Shown piece by piece: positions 1 to 11,351 of a stretch of DNA of 64,000 bases. The stretch spans positions 997,001 to 1,061,000 of the forward strand of contig JANUWF010001050.1 of NCBI GenBank assembly GCA_026120185.1, read 5' to 3'. The first letter of the stretch is position 1, and each line of letters begins with the position of its first letter. Origin of the DNA: Voacanga thouarsii (taxonomy: Eukaryota > Streptophyta > Magnoliopsida > Gentianales > Apocynaceae). The notes beneath the pieces were generated by a model, which saw only the letters and a list, made by a program, of their open reading frames with translations, did not search any database and had not been told where the DNA came from. A program made the position numbers and the translations under genes.

Positions 1-526
1 CAAGAGTTTCATCGATCCTTCTAAATCTTGGTGTTTCTCTAGAAGTTTCCTATGGGTTTGTAAGTTCTAAACGTGAAAACTAATTTAAAGAATGTTAATT
101 TCTTGTACTTATAGGGGTTTAGATTGCCAAAAAGTCAATATAAGAGTCCTAATTCGTGTCCAATTCAGCTTTCGAGAGAAATCTTAGTTGCAATTGCCAA
201 ATTCTAATTTGAAAGAAAATCCTACTGCCATGAATAGTAACAATCGGTGCCAGTTTATACAGACCAGTCAGTGTCGGGTCCTACTTTAACTACTATAAAA
301 ACTTCTCTGTTCTGCTCTGTTCATCCAGAAGTGACCCCCTGCTTGCTCAACTATGTGGGCCAATGTCGTGTCACCACTGGAACTTTACAATTTCGCTTCA
401 AATTCTTCACTTTCTGTACAAAATCACAAAAAAACACTTTTCACAGGTAAAATATCAAATAGGAAGAGATTTGGCTAGTTATTGCATCAAAAGTATCACA
501 AAATGACCTCAAATAACTAGAAAAAT
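1..526 (-). repeat. Gypsy-LTR-like half of tandem unit 1 (window-truncated)
   Basis: Positions about 430-526 match the end of the gypsy E LTRs (about 14175-14270 and 33555-33655), including the shared string ctagttattg and the phrase gtatcacaaaat. The rest aligns more loosely; a cctataag TATA-like string on the minus strand near 110-120 occupies the place of the TATA box of the gypsy E LTR. The short plus-strand reading frame at 247-450 is therefore LTR sequence and not a gene. The unit boundary with copia is near 526. Confidence 0.7.
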
Positions 527-2039
527 TCTATTAAGATTGGAGTAAAATTCGAAGAACAAGAGACTTGGTAAACCCTATGTCAAGACATCCACAAATTGAA
601 GTGATGAAGGAATATGAAGAACTCGAATGATCCCAATAGCCACTTTTTCCGTGCAAAAAATGAAGGTCAATCTCAACATATTTAGTGCACATGCTTTAGA
701 CTCGATTAGATGTAAGGAAAATAGCACTAACTTTGTCACAAAAAACTAGAGTCGCAAATGATAGTCAATGGCCAATCTTAAATAGTAGTGAATGAAGCCA
801 TGAAACTTCAAATACAACACTCGCAATAGCCCGATACTCGGCTTAAGTACTGGATCGAGAAATAATAAGTTGCTATTTGAAGGACAAAGAGATGAGATTC
901 AGACCAAAGAACATATAATAAACGTAAGTGGATCAACGAGCATCAGGACAACTCGCCCAATTAACATCGTAATAGATTACCATTTTATTTAGGGATCCTA
1001 GAGAAAGTAATAGTCTCGTAATCAATAGTACCTTTAAGATACTACAAAATCCATTTAACAACTTTTGTATAACTCATCTCAGGGGCATGCATGAATAAAC
1101 AGACTTGTTGAACAAAGAAAGGCTAGAGCAGGACAGGTAAAAGTAAGATATTGAGAGGCACCAACAATACCGCAATACTCTGTGGTATTAGATAAAGTAT
1201 CACTACTAGTTAATGATAGCTTGGAATCAACTAGGGTAGAAACAGAGTTTGCTGTAGACATATGGCAATGGTTAAAAAGCTCCCAAGCATATTTGGACTG
1301 AGAAAGAAATAGACTAGAAGAAAAAAGAGAAATAGAAATGCCCAGAAAATAGTTTAAGTCATCCAAATTCAAAATAACAAATTCTTGTTGTAAAGAAGTA
1401 ATAATGGATTGTAATAAAGACGTGGAGGAAGTCGTGAGAACAATATCATCTATATAAAGAAGAAGAATAGCCATGTCCCGGCCCTAGAGATACACAAACA
1501 TAGAGGAATTAGCTTTACTGTTAACAAAACTCTTAAAACATATGAAAGAAGTAAACCGATGAGAGCAAGCACAAGAAGACTATTTTAGACCATATAAAGC
1601 CCAATTGAGCTTACAAATATAATCTAGAGGGGTAGTACTAATGAAGCCAGGAGATTGTTTAATAAACATTATCTCAGTGAGAAAGCCATGGAGGAAAGCA
1701 TATCAAACTAATGAATATGCTAATTTTATGAAAGAGCATAACTAAGAATAGTATGGATAGTGGCAAGTTTCACCATAGGCCTGTAGGTATCACCACACTC
1801 AAAACTAGGTCTCTGACTGAAACCTTGTGCAACTAAATGAGCATTATATCGTTTGAATGAAATATTTGCATGTTATTTGACCTTAAAACCCTAAGGAGAA
1901 CCAATGACATTAATACTATGCGATTGAAAACAAGAGTCCATGTCTAATTGTGGCCTAAGGCATTAAGCTCTTCCTACATAGCTACTTGCCAATGAGAATC
2001 CTTGACGTGCTTCACGGAAAGACTTGGGCTCCCAAGGAA
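527..2039 (-). pseudogene. Copia RT/RNase H segment, tandem copy 1
   Basis: Read on the minus strand from 2039 downwards, the sequence enters at the linker before the reverse transcriptase, passes a segment ending in SFECGDTYRPMVKLATIHT, reaches the catalytic box as LYIDDIVLT (open frame 1079-1474) followed by LDDLNYFLGIS, and ends in an RNase H domain. Stops and frameshifts occur throughout, so it is not functional. In this copy the frame is lost near 1120, where acaaagaaagg replaces the acagcaaagg of copies 2 and 4. The lineage resembles Ale/Retrofit-type copia, a judgement from recall of the family and not from a search. Confidence 0.85.
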
Positions 2040-2633
2040 AGACTCATAGATAGGTAAGTATTTTTGTTCTTCTTTGAAACTTTCTTGATCATCGTCTTGT
2101 CCCTCTCCAAGAGTTTCATCGATCCTTCTAAATCTTGGTGTTTCTCTAGAAGTTTCCTATGGGTTTGTAAGTTCTAAACGTGAAAACTAATTTAAAGAAT
2201 GTTAATTTCTTGTACTTATAGGGGTTTAGATTGCCAAAAAGTCAATATAAGAGTCCTAATTCGTGTCCAATTCAGCTTTCCAGAGAAATCTTAGTTGCAA
2301 TTGCCAAATTCTAATTTGAAAGAAAATCCTACTGCCATGAATAGTAACAATCGGTGCCAGTTTATACAGACCAGTCAGTGTCGGGTCCTACTTTAACTAC
2401 TATAAAAACTTCTCTGTTTTGCTCTGTTCATCCAGAAGTGACCCCCTGCTTGCTCAACTATGTGGGCCAATGTCGTGTCACCACTGGAACTTTACAATTT
2501 CGCTTCAAATTCTTCACTTTCTGTACAAAATCACAAAAAAACACTTTTCACAGGTAAAATATCAAATAGGAAGAGATTTGGCTAGTTATTGCATCAAAAG
2601 TATCACAAAATGACCTCAAATAACTAGAAAAAT
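2040..2633 (-). repeat. Gypsy-LTR-like half of tandem unit 2
   Basis: This complete LTR-like segment begins with gactcatagataggtaag, comparable to gaactcatagacaag in the right LTR of gypsy E near 33088. It ends with the well matched region before ctagaaaaat at 2633. It separates the copia segments of units 1 and 2. The plus-strand frames at 2354-2557 and 2419-2613 are by-products of this LTR-like sequence. Confidence 0.7.
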
Positions 2634-4142
2634 TCTATTAAGATTGGAGTAAAATTCGAAGAACAAGAGACTTGGTAAACCCTATGTCAAGACATCCACA
2701 AATTGAAGTGATGAAGGAATATGAAGAACTCGAATGATCCCAATAGCCACTTTTTCCGTGCAAAAAATGAAGGTCAATCTCAACATATTTAGTGCACATG
2801 CTTTAGACTCGATTAGATGTAAGGAAAATAGCACTAACTTTGTCACAAAAAACTAGAGTCGCAAATGATAGTCAATGGCCAATCTTAAATAGTAGTGAAT
2901 GAAGCCATGAAACTTCAAATACAACACTCGCAATAGCCCGATACTCGGCTTAAGTACCGGATCGAGAAATAATAAGTTGCTATTTGAAGGACAAAGAGAT
3001 GAGATTCAGACCAAAGAACATATAATAAACAGTAAGTGGATCAACGAGCATCAGGACAACTCGCCCAATTAACATCGTAATAGATTACCATTTTATTTAG
3101 GGATCCTAGAGAAAGTAATAGTCTCGTAATCAATAGTACCTTTAAGATACTACAAAATCCATTTAACAACTTTTGTATAACTCATCTCAGGGGCATGCAT
3201 GAATAAACAGACTTGTTGAACAGCAAAGGCTAGAGCAGACAGTAAAAGTAAGATATTGAGAGGCACCAACAATACCGCAATACTCGTGGTATTAGATAAA
3301 GTATCACTACTAGTTAATGATAGCTTGGAATCAACTAGGGTAGAAACAGAGTTTGCTGTAGACATATGGCAATGGTTAAAAAGCTCCCAAGCATATTTGG
3401 ACTGAGAAAGAAATAGACTAGAAGAAAAAAGAGAAATAGAAATGCCCAGAAAATAGTTTAAGTCATCCAAATTCAAAATAACAAATTCTTGTTGTAAAGA
3501 AGTAATAATGGATTGTAATAAAGACGTGGAGGAAGTCGTGAGAACAATATCATCTATATAAAGAAGAAGAATAGCCATGTCCCGGCCCTAGAGATACACA
3601 AACATAGAGGAATTAGCTTTACTGTTAACAAAACTCTTAAAACATATGAAAGAAGTAAACCGATGAGAGCAAGCACAAGAAGACTATTTTAGACCATATA
3701 AAGCCCAATTGAGCTTACAAATATAATCTAGAGGGGTAGTACTAATGAAGCCAGGAGATTGTTTAATAAACATTATCTCAGTGAGAAAGCCATGGAGGAA
3801 AGCATATCAAACTAATGAATATGCTAATTTTATGAAAGAGCATAACTAAGAATAGTATGGATAGTGGCAAGTTTCACCATAGGCCGTAGGTATCACCACA
3901 CTCAAAACTAGGTCTCCGATCGAAACCTTGTGCAACTAAATGAGCATTATATCGTTTGAATGAAATATTTGCATGTTATTTGACCTTAAAACCCTAAGGA
4001 GAACCAATGACATTAATACTATGCGATTGAAAACAAGAGTCCATGTCTAATTGTGGCCTAAGGCATTAAGCTCTTCCTACATAGCTACTTGCCAATGAGA
4101 ATCCTTGACGTGCTTCACGGAAAGACTTGGGCTCCCAAGGAA
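2634..4142 (-). pseudogene. Copia RT/RNase H segment, tandem copy 2
   Basis: Same content and orientation as copy 1. The YIDD-box frame (3150-3578, 142 codons) runs further, through FAVQQVCLFMHAPE into the start of the RNase H region, because the CAG present near 3223 restores the frame that copies 1 and 3 lose. The copy nevertheless carries stops before and after. It differs from copies 1, 3 and 4 mainly at CAG/CTG sites, for example actcgtgg for actctgtgg near 3284 and gtctccgatcgaaac for gtctctgactgaaac near 3912. Confidence 0.85.
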
Positions 4143-4736
4143 AGACTCATAGATAGGTAAGTATTTTTGTTCTTCTTTGAAACTTTCTTGATCATCGTCT
4201 TGTCCCTCTCCAAGAGTTTCATCGATCCTTCTAAATCTTGGTGTTTCTCTAGAAGTTTCCTATGGGTTTGTAAGTTCTAAACGTGAAAACTAATTTAAAG
4301 AATGTTAATTTCTTGTACTTATAGGGGTTTAGATTGCCAAAAAGTCAATATAAGAGTCCTAATTCGTGTCCAATTCAGTTTCCAGAGAAATCTTAGTTGC
4401 AATTGCCAAATTCTAATTTGAAAGAAAATCCTACTGCCATGAATAGTAACAATCGGTGCCGCTTATACAGCACTGACCGTGTCGGGTCCTACTTTAACTA
4501 CTATAAAAACTTCTCTCGTTTCGCTCTCGTTCATCCGTAAGTGACCCCCGCTTGCTCAACTATGTGGGCCAATGTCGTGTCACCACCGGAACTTTACAAT
4601 TTCGCTTCAAATTCTTCACTTTCTGTACAAAATCACAAAAAAACACTTTTCACAGGTAAAATATCAAATAGGAAGAGATTTGGCTAGTTATTGCATCAAA
4701 AGTATCACAAAATGACCTCAAATAACTAGAAAAATT
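4143..4736 (-). repeat. Gypsy-LTR-like half of tandem unit 3
   Basis: Same LTR-like segment as in the other units. It is the most deviant copy at 4457-4590, where a cluster of CAG and CTG trinucleotides found in copy 1 is replaced by CG-containing strings (for example ctctcgtttcgctctcg for ctctgttctgctctg). The surrounding bases are almost unchanged. Confidence 0.7.
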
Positions 4737-6240
4737 CTATTAAGATTGGAGTAAAATTCGAAGAACAAGAGACTTGGTAAACCCTATGTCAAGACATCCA
4801 CAAATTGAAGTGATGAAGGAATATGAAGAACTCGAATGATCCCAATAGCCACTTTTTCCGTGCAAAAAATGAAGGTCAATCTCAACATATTTAGTGCACA
4901 TGCTTTAGACTCGATTAGATGTAAGGAAAATAGCACTAACTTTGTCACAAAAAACTAGAGTCGCAAATGATAGTCAATGGCCAATCTTAAATAGTAGTGA
5001 ATGAAGCCATGAAACTTCAAATACAACACTCGCAATAGCCCGATACTCGGCTTAAGTACTGGATCGAGAAATAATAAGTTGCTATTTGAAGGACAAAGAG
5101 ATGAGATTCAGACCAAAGAACATATAATAAACGTAAGTGGATCAACGAGCATCAGGACAACTCGCCCAATTAACATCAGAATAGATTACCATTTTATTTA
5201 GGGATCCTAGAGAAAGTAATAGTCTGTAATCAATAGTACCTTTAAGATACTACAAAATCCATTTAACAACTTTTGTATAACTCATCTCAGGGGCATGCAT
5301 GAATAAACAGACTTGTTGAACAAAGAAAGGCTAGAGCAGGACAGGTAAAAGTAAGATATTGAGAGGCACCAACAATACCGCAATACTCTGTGGTATTAGA
5401 TAAAGTATCACTACTAGTTAATGATAGCTTGGAATCAACTAGGGTAGAAACAGAGTTTGCTGTAGACATATGGCAATGGTTAAAAAGCTCCCAAGCATAT
5501 TTGGACTGAGAAAGAAATAGACTAGAAGAAAAAAGAGAAATAGAAATGCCCAGAAAATAGTTTAAGTCATCCAAATTCAAAATAACAAATTCTTGTTGTA
5601 AAGAAGTAATAATGGATTGTAATAAAGACGTGGAGGAAGCTGTGAGAACAATATCATCTATATAAAGAAGAAGAATAGCCATGTCCTGGCCCTAGAGATA
5701 CACAAACATAGAGGAATTAGCTTTACTGTTAACAAAACTCTTAAAACATATGAAAGAAGTAAACCGATGAGAGCAAGCACAAGAAGACTATTTTAGACCA
5801 TATAAAGCCCAATTGAGCTTACAAATATAATCTAGAGGGGTAGTACTAATGAAGCCAGGAGATTGTTTAATAAACATTATCTCAATGAGAAAGCCATGGA
5901 GGAAAGCATATCAAACTAATGAATATGCTAATTTTATGAAAGAGCATAACTAAGAATAGTATGGATAGTGGCAAGTTTCACCCGTAGGTATCACCACACT
6001 CAAAACTAGGTCTCTGACTGAAACCTTGTGCAACTAAATGAGCATTATATCGTTTGAATGAAATATTTGCATGTTATTTGACCTTAAAACCCTAAGGAGA
6101 ACCAATGACATTAATACTATGCGATTGAAAACAAGAGTCCATGTCTAATTGTGGCCTAAGGCATTAAGCTCTTCCTACATAGCTACTTGCCAATGAGAAT
6201 CCTTGACGTGCTTCACGGAAAGACTTGGGCTCCCAAGGAA
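4737..6240 (-). pseudogene. Copia RT/RNase H segment, tandem copy 3
   Basis: The same degenerate minus-strand copia segment, with the catalytic box frame at 5287-5682. It shares with copy 4 the Thr-to-Ala difference after the box (LTA instead of LTT) and cctggccc near 5683 in place of cccggccc, so copies 3 and 4 group together against copies 1 and 2. It has the same frame-breaking aaagaaagg string as copy 1. Confidence 0.85.
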
Positions 6241-6832
6241 AGACTCATAGATAGGTAAGTATTTTTGTTCTTCTTTGAAACTTTCTTGATCATCGTCTTG
6301 TCCCTCTCCAAGAGTTTCATCGATCCTTCTAAATCTTGGTGTTTCTCTAGAAGTTTCCTATGGGTTTGTAAGTTCTAAACGTGAAAACTAATTTAAAGAA
6401 TGTTAATTTCTTGTACTTATAGGGGTTTAGATTGCCAAAAAGTCAATATAAGAGTCCTAATTCGTGTCCAATTCAGTTTCCAGAGAAATCTTAGTTGCAA
6501 TTGCCAAATTCTAATTTGAAAGAAAATCCTACTGCCATGAATAGTAACAATCGGTGCCGCTTATACGGACTGACCGATGTCGGGTCCTACTTTAACTACT
6601 ATAAAAACTTCTCTGTTCTGCTCTGTTCATCCAGAAGTGACCCCCTGCTTGCTCAACTATGTGGGCCAATGTCGTGTCACCACTGGAACTTTACAATTTC
6701 GCTTCAAATTCTTCACTTTCTGTACAAAATCACAAAAAAACACTTTTCACAGGTAAAATATCAAATAGGAAGAGATTTGGCTAGTTATTGCATCAAAAGT
6801 ATCACAAAATGACCTCAAATAACTAGAAAAAT
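6241..6832 (-). repeat. Gypsy-LTR-like half of tandem unit 4
   Basis: The last LTR-like segment of the array, matching the others. The 105-codon plus-strand frame at 6495-6812 exists only because of small indels in this copy and is not conserved between copies, so it is not treated as a gene. Confidence 0.7.
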
Positions 6833-8740
6833 TCTATTAAGATTGGAGTAAAATTCGAAGAACAAGAGACTTGGTAAACCCTATGTCAAGACATCCACAA
6901 ATTGAAGTGATGAAGGAATATGAAGAACTCGAATGATCCCAATAGCCACTTTTTCCGTGCAAAAAATGAAGGTCAATCTCAACATATTTAGTGCACATGC
7001 TTTAGACTCGATTAGATGTAAGGAAAATAGCACTAACTTTGTCACAAAAAACTAGAGTCGCAAATGATAGTCAATGGCCAATCTTAAATAGTAGTGAATG
7101 AAGCCATGAAACTTCAAATACAACACTCGCAATAGCCCGATACTCGGCTTAAGTACTGGATCGAGAAATAATAAGTTGCTATTTGAAGGACAAAGAGATG
7201 AGATTCAGACCAAAGAACATATAATAAACAGAAGTGGATCAACGAGCATCAGGACAACTCGCCCAATTAACATCAGAATAGATTACCATTTTATTTAGGG
7301 ATCCTAGAGAAAGTAATAGTCTGTAATCAATAGTACCTTTAAGATACTACAAAATCCATTTAACAACTTTTGTATAACTCATCTCAGGGGCATGCATGAA
7401 TAAACAGACTTGTTGAACAGCAAAGGCTAGAGCAGGACAGGTAAAAGTAAGATATTGAGAGGCACCAACAATACCGCAATACTCTGTGGTATTAGATAAA
7501 GTATCACTACTAGTTAATGATAGCTTGGAATCAACTAGGGTAGAAACAGAGTTTGCTGTAGACATATGGCAATGGTTAAAAAGCTCCCAAGCATATTTGG
7601 ACTGAGAAAGAAATAGACTAGAAGAAAAAAGAGAAATAGAAATGCCCAGAAAATAGTTTAAGTCATCCAAATTCAAAATAACAAATTCTTGTTGTAAAGA
7701 AGTAATAATGGATTGTAATAAAGACGTGGAGGAAGCTGTGAGAACAATATCATCTATATAAAGAAGAAGAATAGCCATGTCCTGGCCCTAGAGATACACA
7801 AACATAGAGGAATTAGCTTTACTGTTAACAAAACTCTTAAAACATATGAAAGAAGTAAACCGATGAGAGCAAGCACAAGAAGACTATTTTAGACCATATA
7901 AAGCCCAATTGAGCTTACAAATATAATCTAGAGGGGTAGTACTAATGAAGCCAGGAGATTGTTTAATAAACATTATCTCAGTGAGAAAGCCATGGAGGAA
8001 AGCATATCAAACTAATGAATATGCTAATTTTATGAAAGAGCATAACTAAGAATAGTATGGATAGTGGCAAGTTTCACCATAGGCCTGTAGGTATCACCAC
8101 ACTCAAAACTAGGTCTCTGACTGAAACCTTGTGCAACTAAATGAGCATTATATCGTTTGAATGAAATATTTGCATGTTATTTGACCTTAAAACCCTAAGG
8201 AGAACCAATGACATTAATACTATGCGATTGAAAACAAGAGTCCATGTCTAATTGTGGCCTAAGGCATTAAGCTCTTCCTACATAGCTACTTGCCAATGAG
8301 AATCCTTGACGTGCTTCACGGAAAGACTTGGGCTCCCAAGGAAGAGTATTAGAAACAATGCCATATAAAGAAAAAAATAACTTTAGGTTTTGTATTACCA
8401 TCCTAAGTTTGCATAACCATGGAATGGCATCTATGTAAGAGTTGATCTCATGACAAAAAAAAAAAAAAAAAATGGGAGTAGGATTAGTGATGAAGTAGAA
8501 TGTGGTGGTGTAGTATTCAAAATTAATGTGGGATGGTCATAGATAGAGGGATTAATGGCCGGATTGGCTATTGTGGTATCACGAGCCTGAGAATGAATAA
8601 GATCTGGTGCAGTTTTATCTGCTAAGGAAACTGGCATAATGATTGACAAAACTCTTTTGCAAGAATCTTTGACAATGTTGCAAACATGGTTCTTTGACAA
8701 GCAACACTTTTGGAAATTACTTAAAATCAGTTTTGGCAAT
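6833..8740 (-). pseudogene. Copia RT/RNase H segment, tandem copy 4, with upstream pol extension
   Basis: The array-terminal copia copy, with the catalytic box frame at 7347-7778 followed by FAVQQVCLFMHAPE. Unlike the first three copies it does not stop at the unit boundary. Between 8344 and 8740 the minus strand continues with the integrase-to-RT connector, a Pro/Thr-rich low-complexity stretch followed by MRSTLT, which resembles the RRSTR-type motif that precedes the reverse transcriptase in copia elements. A poly-A run at 8455-8471 interrupts it. It therefore shows what the ancestral copia looked like upstream of the amplified part. No integrase is recognisable beyond about 8740. Confidence 0.75.
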
Positions 8741-9180
8741 GTTTGATGTTGGAAACACTCTAGTTAAATTAGGAGGAGGATCCAAAAAATCTAGGAAGAA
8801 TTTTGGTAAAGATATGCTAAAGATTATATTGAATACAAGTGAGATTGAAGCTACGATAATTTATGAAACTTTGAGTGAACTTTTTCTAGTCTCCTAATTT
8901 GGTTAGGAAATAATCAATGCTCTATTGCAACTTATATATATAACTATGGAGCATCGATTGAAAGAGATAAGAATAAAAAATGAGAGAATCAATCAGCGGG
9001 TGGATCAAGGCAATAAAAAAGGAATTTATGAATATATTCTGAGAGTTTTCTAAAGCATACATATTCATTAGTTTACCAATTCTCACTCCTGAGTATGCTT
9101 CACGGTTTAAGTTGACTGCTACAACATTTGTATTTTCAAGAAGAATTTGAATCAATTTTTCAACTTAACTACCTTTTCAC
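8741..9180. other. Unassigned spacer between array and copia A
   Basis: No family could be recognised. A plus-strand frame at 8694-8897 contains KLGGGSKKSRKNFGKDMLK and a minus-strand frame covers 8922-9155, but neither resembles a known protein and both are short enough to arise by chance in AT-rich DNA. The stretch could be a decayed part of the copia upstream of the array. Confidence 0.3.
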
Positions 9181-9551
9181 TAGGAAGTTTTTTAGTATAA
9201 AAAAAGTACTACCGTGCTATAGTAATGAAAATTGAAAGGAGTTCAGTCGAGGTAATTAGGTCTATCAAAGGTCTTTAGGGAGTTTGATACAAAAGAATAC
9301 TATGAGAGCATTCTGTTAAAATCCATTAGGTATCACTTGATAATTGAGATAAGTGTATTTCTTGTAACTTTACTAAAGTTTTAATAGATATTTTTACTAG
9401 CTAAGACCTGCAAACGTAGGCTTGTTGACAGTTGAACTGTATTAACAATTTTTTGTATTCGTTGAAATTTTTATTTATGTCTATCAAACTCACGTAATTA
9501 TAAAAGAAAAGTTTAACACTAACACGTGAGGTTGACAACCAAACCACACAA
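9181..9551 (+). repeat. Remnant 5' LTR of copia element A
   Basis: This AT-rich segment directly precedes a primer-binding-like site and the gag of copia A. It contains aagacctgcaaacgtaggc near 9403, the kind of string often seen in the R/U5 part of copia LTRs, and ends with accacacaac. The left boundary is uncertain. No matching 3' LTR was found after the RNase H remnant at 35833, so the LTR pair cannot be compared. Confidence 0.45.
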
Positions 9552-9563
9552 CTGATATCAGAT
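9552..9563 (+). other. Degenerate initiator-Met primer binding site, copia A
   Basis: tgatatcagatc differs at two or three positions from the TGGTATCAGAGC primer binding site that many plant copia elements use with initiator methionine tRNA. It lies just after the LTR remnant and about 70 bp before the first gag-like codons. Confidence 0.55.
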
Positions 9564-9600
9564 CAATTTTACTATGTAAGAGTTGCTATTAATTTAGCAA

Positions 9601-10683
9601 GTGAGATCATAGAAGTTGGTTTGATGTACCATGTCTAGATCAGTGGAAGAAAGAACATATATTATTCGACCTCTGTTGTTGAAGGGTGCAAATTATGCAT
9701 ATTGAAAAACTAGAATGAAAAACTTCAAAAAATCTTGACACTCTTGCTTGGCAAGCTGTTGAACATGGATGGAAGCCCCCAACAATGGAAAATACTAGTA
9801 TTGGAGCTAAAAAGTTAAAGCCAATGGATTTATAGGCAGACGTTGAACATTGTATTAACAATGTAAATACTAAAGCATTGAATACAATTTTTACTATTGT
9901 TGACCCCCTGATCATTTCAAATTGATTTCAACATGTGATGCTACAAAAGATGCATGGGGAGTACTGTGAATAGTGTATAAAGGAACAAGTAATGTCATAA
10001 TGTTAAAATTGCATATGTTGACAACACAATTTGAAGAACTAAGGATAGGTGAGCATAAAACCATTGCTGCATTTGGCAATAAATTGAGAGATATTACAAA
10101 TCAAGCTTTTTGACTAGAAGAAATATATTCTGAAGAAAAATTGGTATGTAAGACTTTAATATCTCTACTATCTTGATTACATACTAAAGTAGCTACTATA
10201 GAGGAACACAATGATATGTCAAAATTGTGATTAGATGATCTTATAGAATCTTTGCAGACCTATGAGATGAATTTTTAATCTTAGTCAAAATTTAAGAAAA
10301 AATGAGTTCTCTAAAAGTTGAGGATTATTTTGATATGAATAAAGGCTAAGATAATGAAATTGGCTTTTGACAAAGAGGTTTAACAAGTTATTACGAAGGC
10401 AAAAGAAGAAGAATAAATCATTCGACATATCATTGAACAAGAAACTCAGATTTCAACAAAAGAGCATTACTAAGTAGAAATCATCATAAAATAGGAATGG
10501 ATTGAAGGAACCTAAGTGTAGAGAATGTAGAGCATATGGACACATTCAAATTGAATATGGTAACATTTTGTCAAAGATGAAAAATAAGTCTTAGAATACA
10601 ACCTTGAGTGATTGTGAAGAGAATAAAAAGTATTTTGATGAAAACAACACCGAAGAAGATGGTGATGAAGGTCACATAAGGAA
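9601..10683 (+). pseudogene. Copia A gag, first part (up to the hAT insertion)
   Basis: Reading across several stops and frameshifts, the plus strand encodes a UBN2-type copia Gag: an opening PLLLKGANYAY, then STCDATKDAWGVL, LHMLTTQFEELRIGEHKTI and LDDLIESLQTYEMNF. Near 10517-10558 lies a CCHC zinc knuckle (KCRECRAYGHIQIEY) in which the last Cys has become Tyr; Cys codons are at 10517 and 10526 and His at 10541. The acidic tail ENNTEEDGDEG is cut by the hAT-like insertion at 10684. Gag would form the particle and bind RNA; this copy cannot. Confidence 0.85.
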
Positions 10684-11317
10684 TAGGGATAGCAACAGGG
10701 CTAGGTCGGGGACTAAAAATCCCAGTCCGGCTCCTGCATACCCCACGTTTTCCCGTCCTTGGTCTGTTCTAGATGCAGGGAAAGATGGGGATCCCGATCC
10801 CTAGCCTGCCTAGATAAAACAATCATTGATCTTGGCCCAGCAGGGAAATGGGGAAGTGGGGGCCGGATTGGGCCCAGAAATATTTCTAAAGGTTTTTTTT
10901 TAAGATTTTTTTTTTTTTTTTACATTTGATACGTTTATATTCAAAACTTTTTAATCATTTTGGAAACTTGGTGGTTTCTAATGGTTCACGTATTAATCGT
11001 ATCACTAAATTAGAAAGAGTAAAATTGATAATTGATAATTTTTTCTTTTTTCTTTTTCTTTTTTACTTTTCTCTTCTCTTCTATTTTATTTTATATACAT
11101 ACATAATCTACCTATATACACATATATAATCATATATAATATATATAATCTATCCAATAATTTTTGTAGTATGTATATATATACATATGGCATGTATACA
11201 TATAATACATATATATATATAATTCATATATTATGTATACATATATAATCGACCTATATATAAGTGTGTATGTGTGTGTATATATGTATGTGTGTGTGTG
11301 TGTGTGTGTGTATAATC

Positions 11318-11351
<34 letters not shown>

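Larger units (their letters stand above)
1..8343. repeat. Four-copy tandem array of a chimeric ~2.1-kb retroelement unit
   Basis: The same sequence restarts at 1, 2108, 4211 and 6309, giving periods of 2107, 2103 and 2098 bp. The copies are nearly identical along their whole length. The window opens in the middle of the LTR-like part of a unit, so the array probably continues upstream. Each unit has two parts: about 590 bp resembling the LTR of gypsy element E found at 13549-14285 and 32262-33674, and about 1.5 kb of copia polymerase on the minus strand. The fourth copia segment does not return to LTR-like DNA at 8343 but continues into upstream copia sequence, which marks the array end. Seen: the periodicity and the two-part structure. 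Inferred: amplification by unequal exchange. Collapse or duplication in assembly cannot be judged from sequence alone. Confidence 0.95.

Noticed and set aside
247..450. A 67-codon plus-strand frame repeated in the tandem units (also 2354-2557; longer form at 6495-6812)
   Set aside because: It lies in gypsy-LTR-like DNA, its frame is not conserved in copies 3 and 4, and the translation has no domain.
8694..8897. Plus-strand frame with KLGGGSKKSRKNFGKDMLK as a possible small gene
   Set aside because: No recognised family, surrounded by transposon debris, no promoter or partner evidence.
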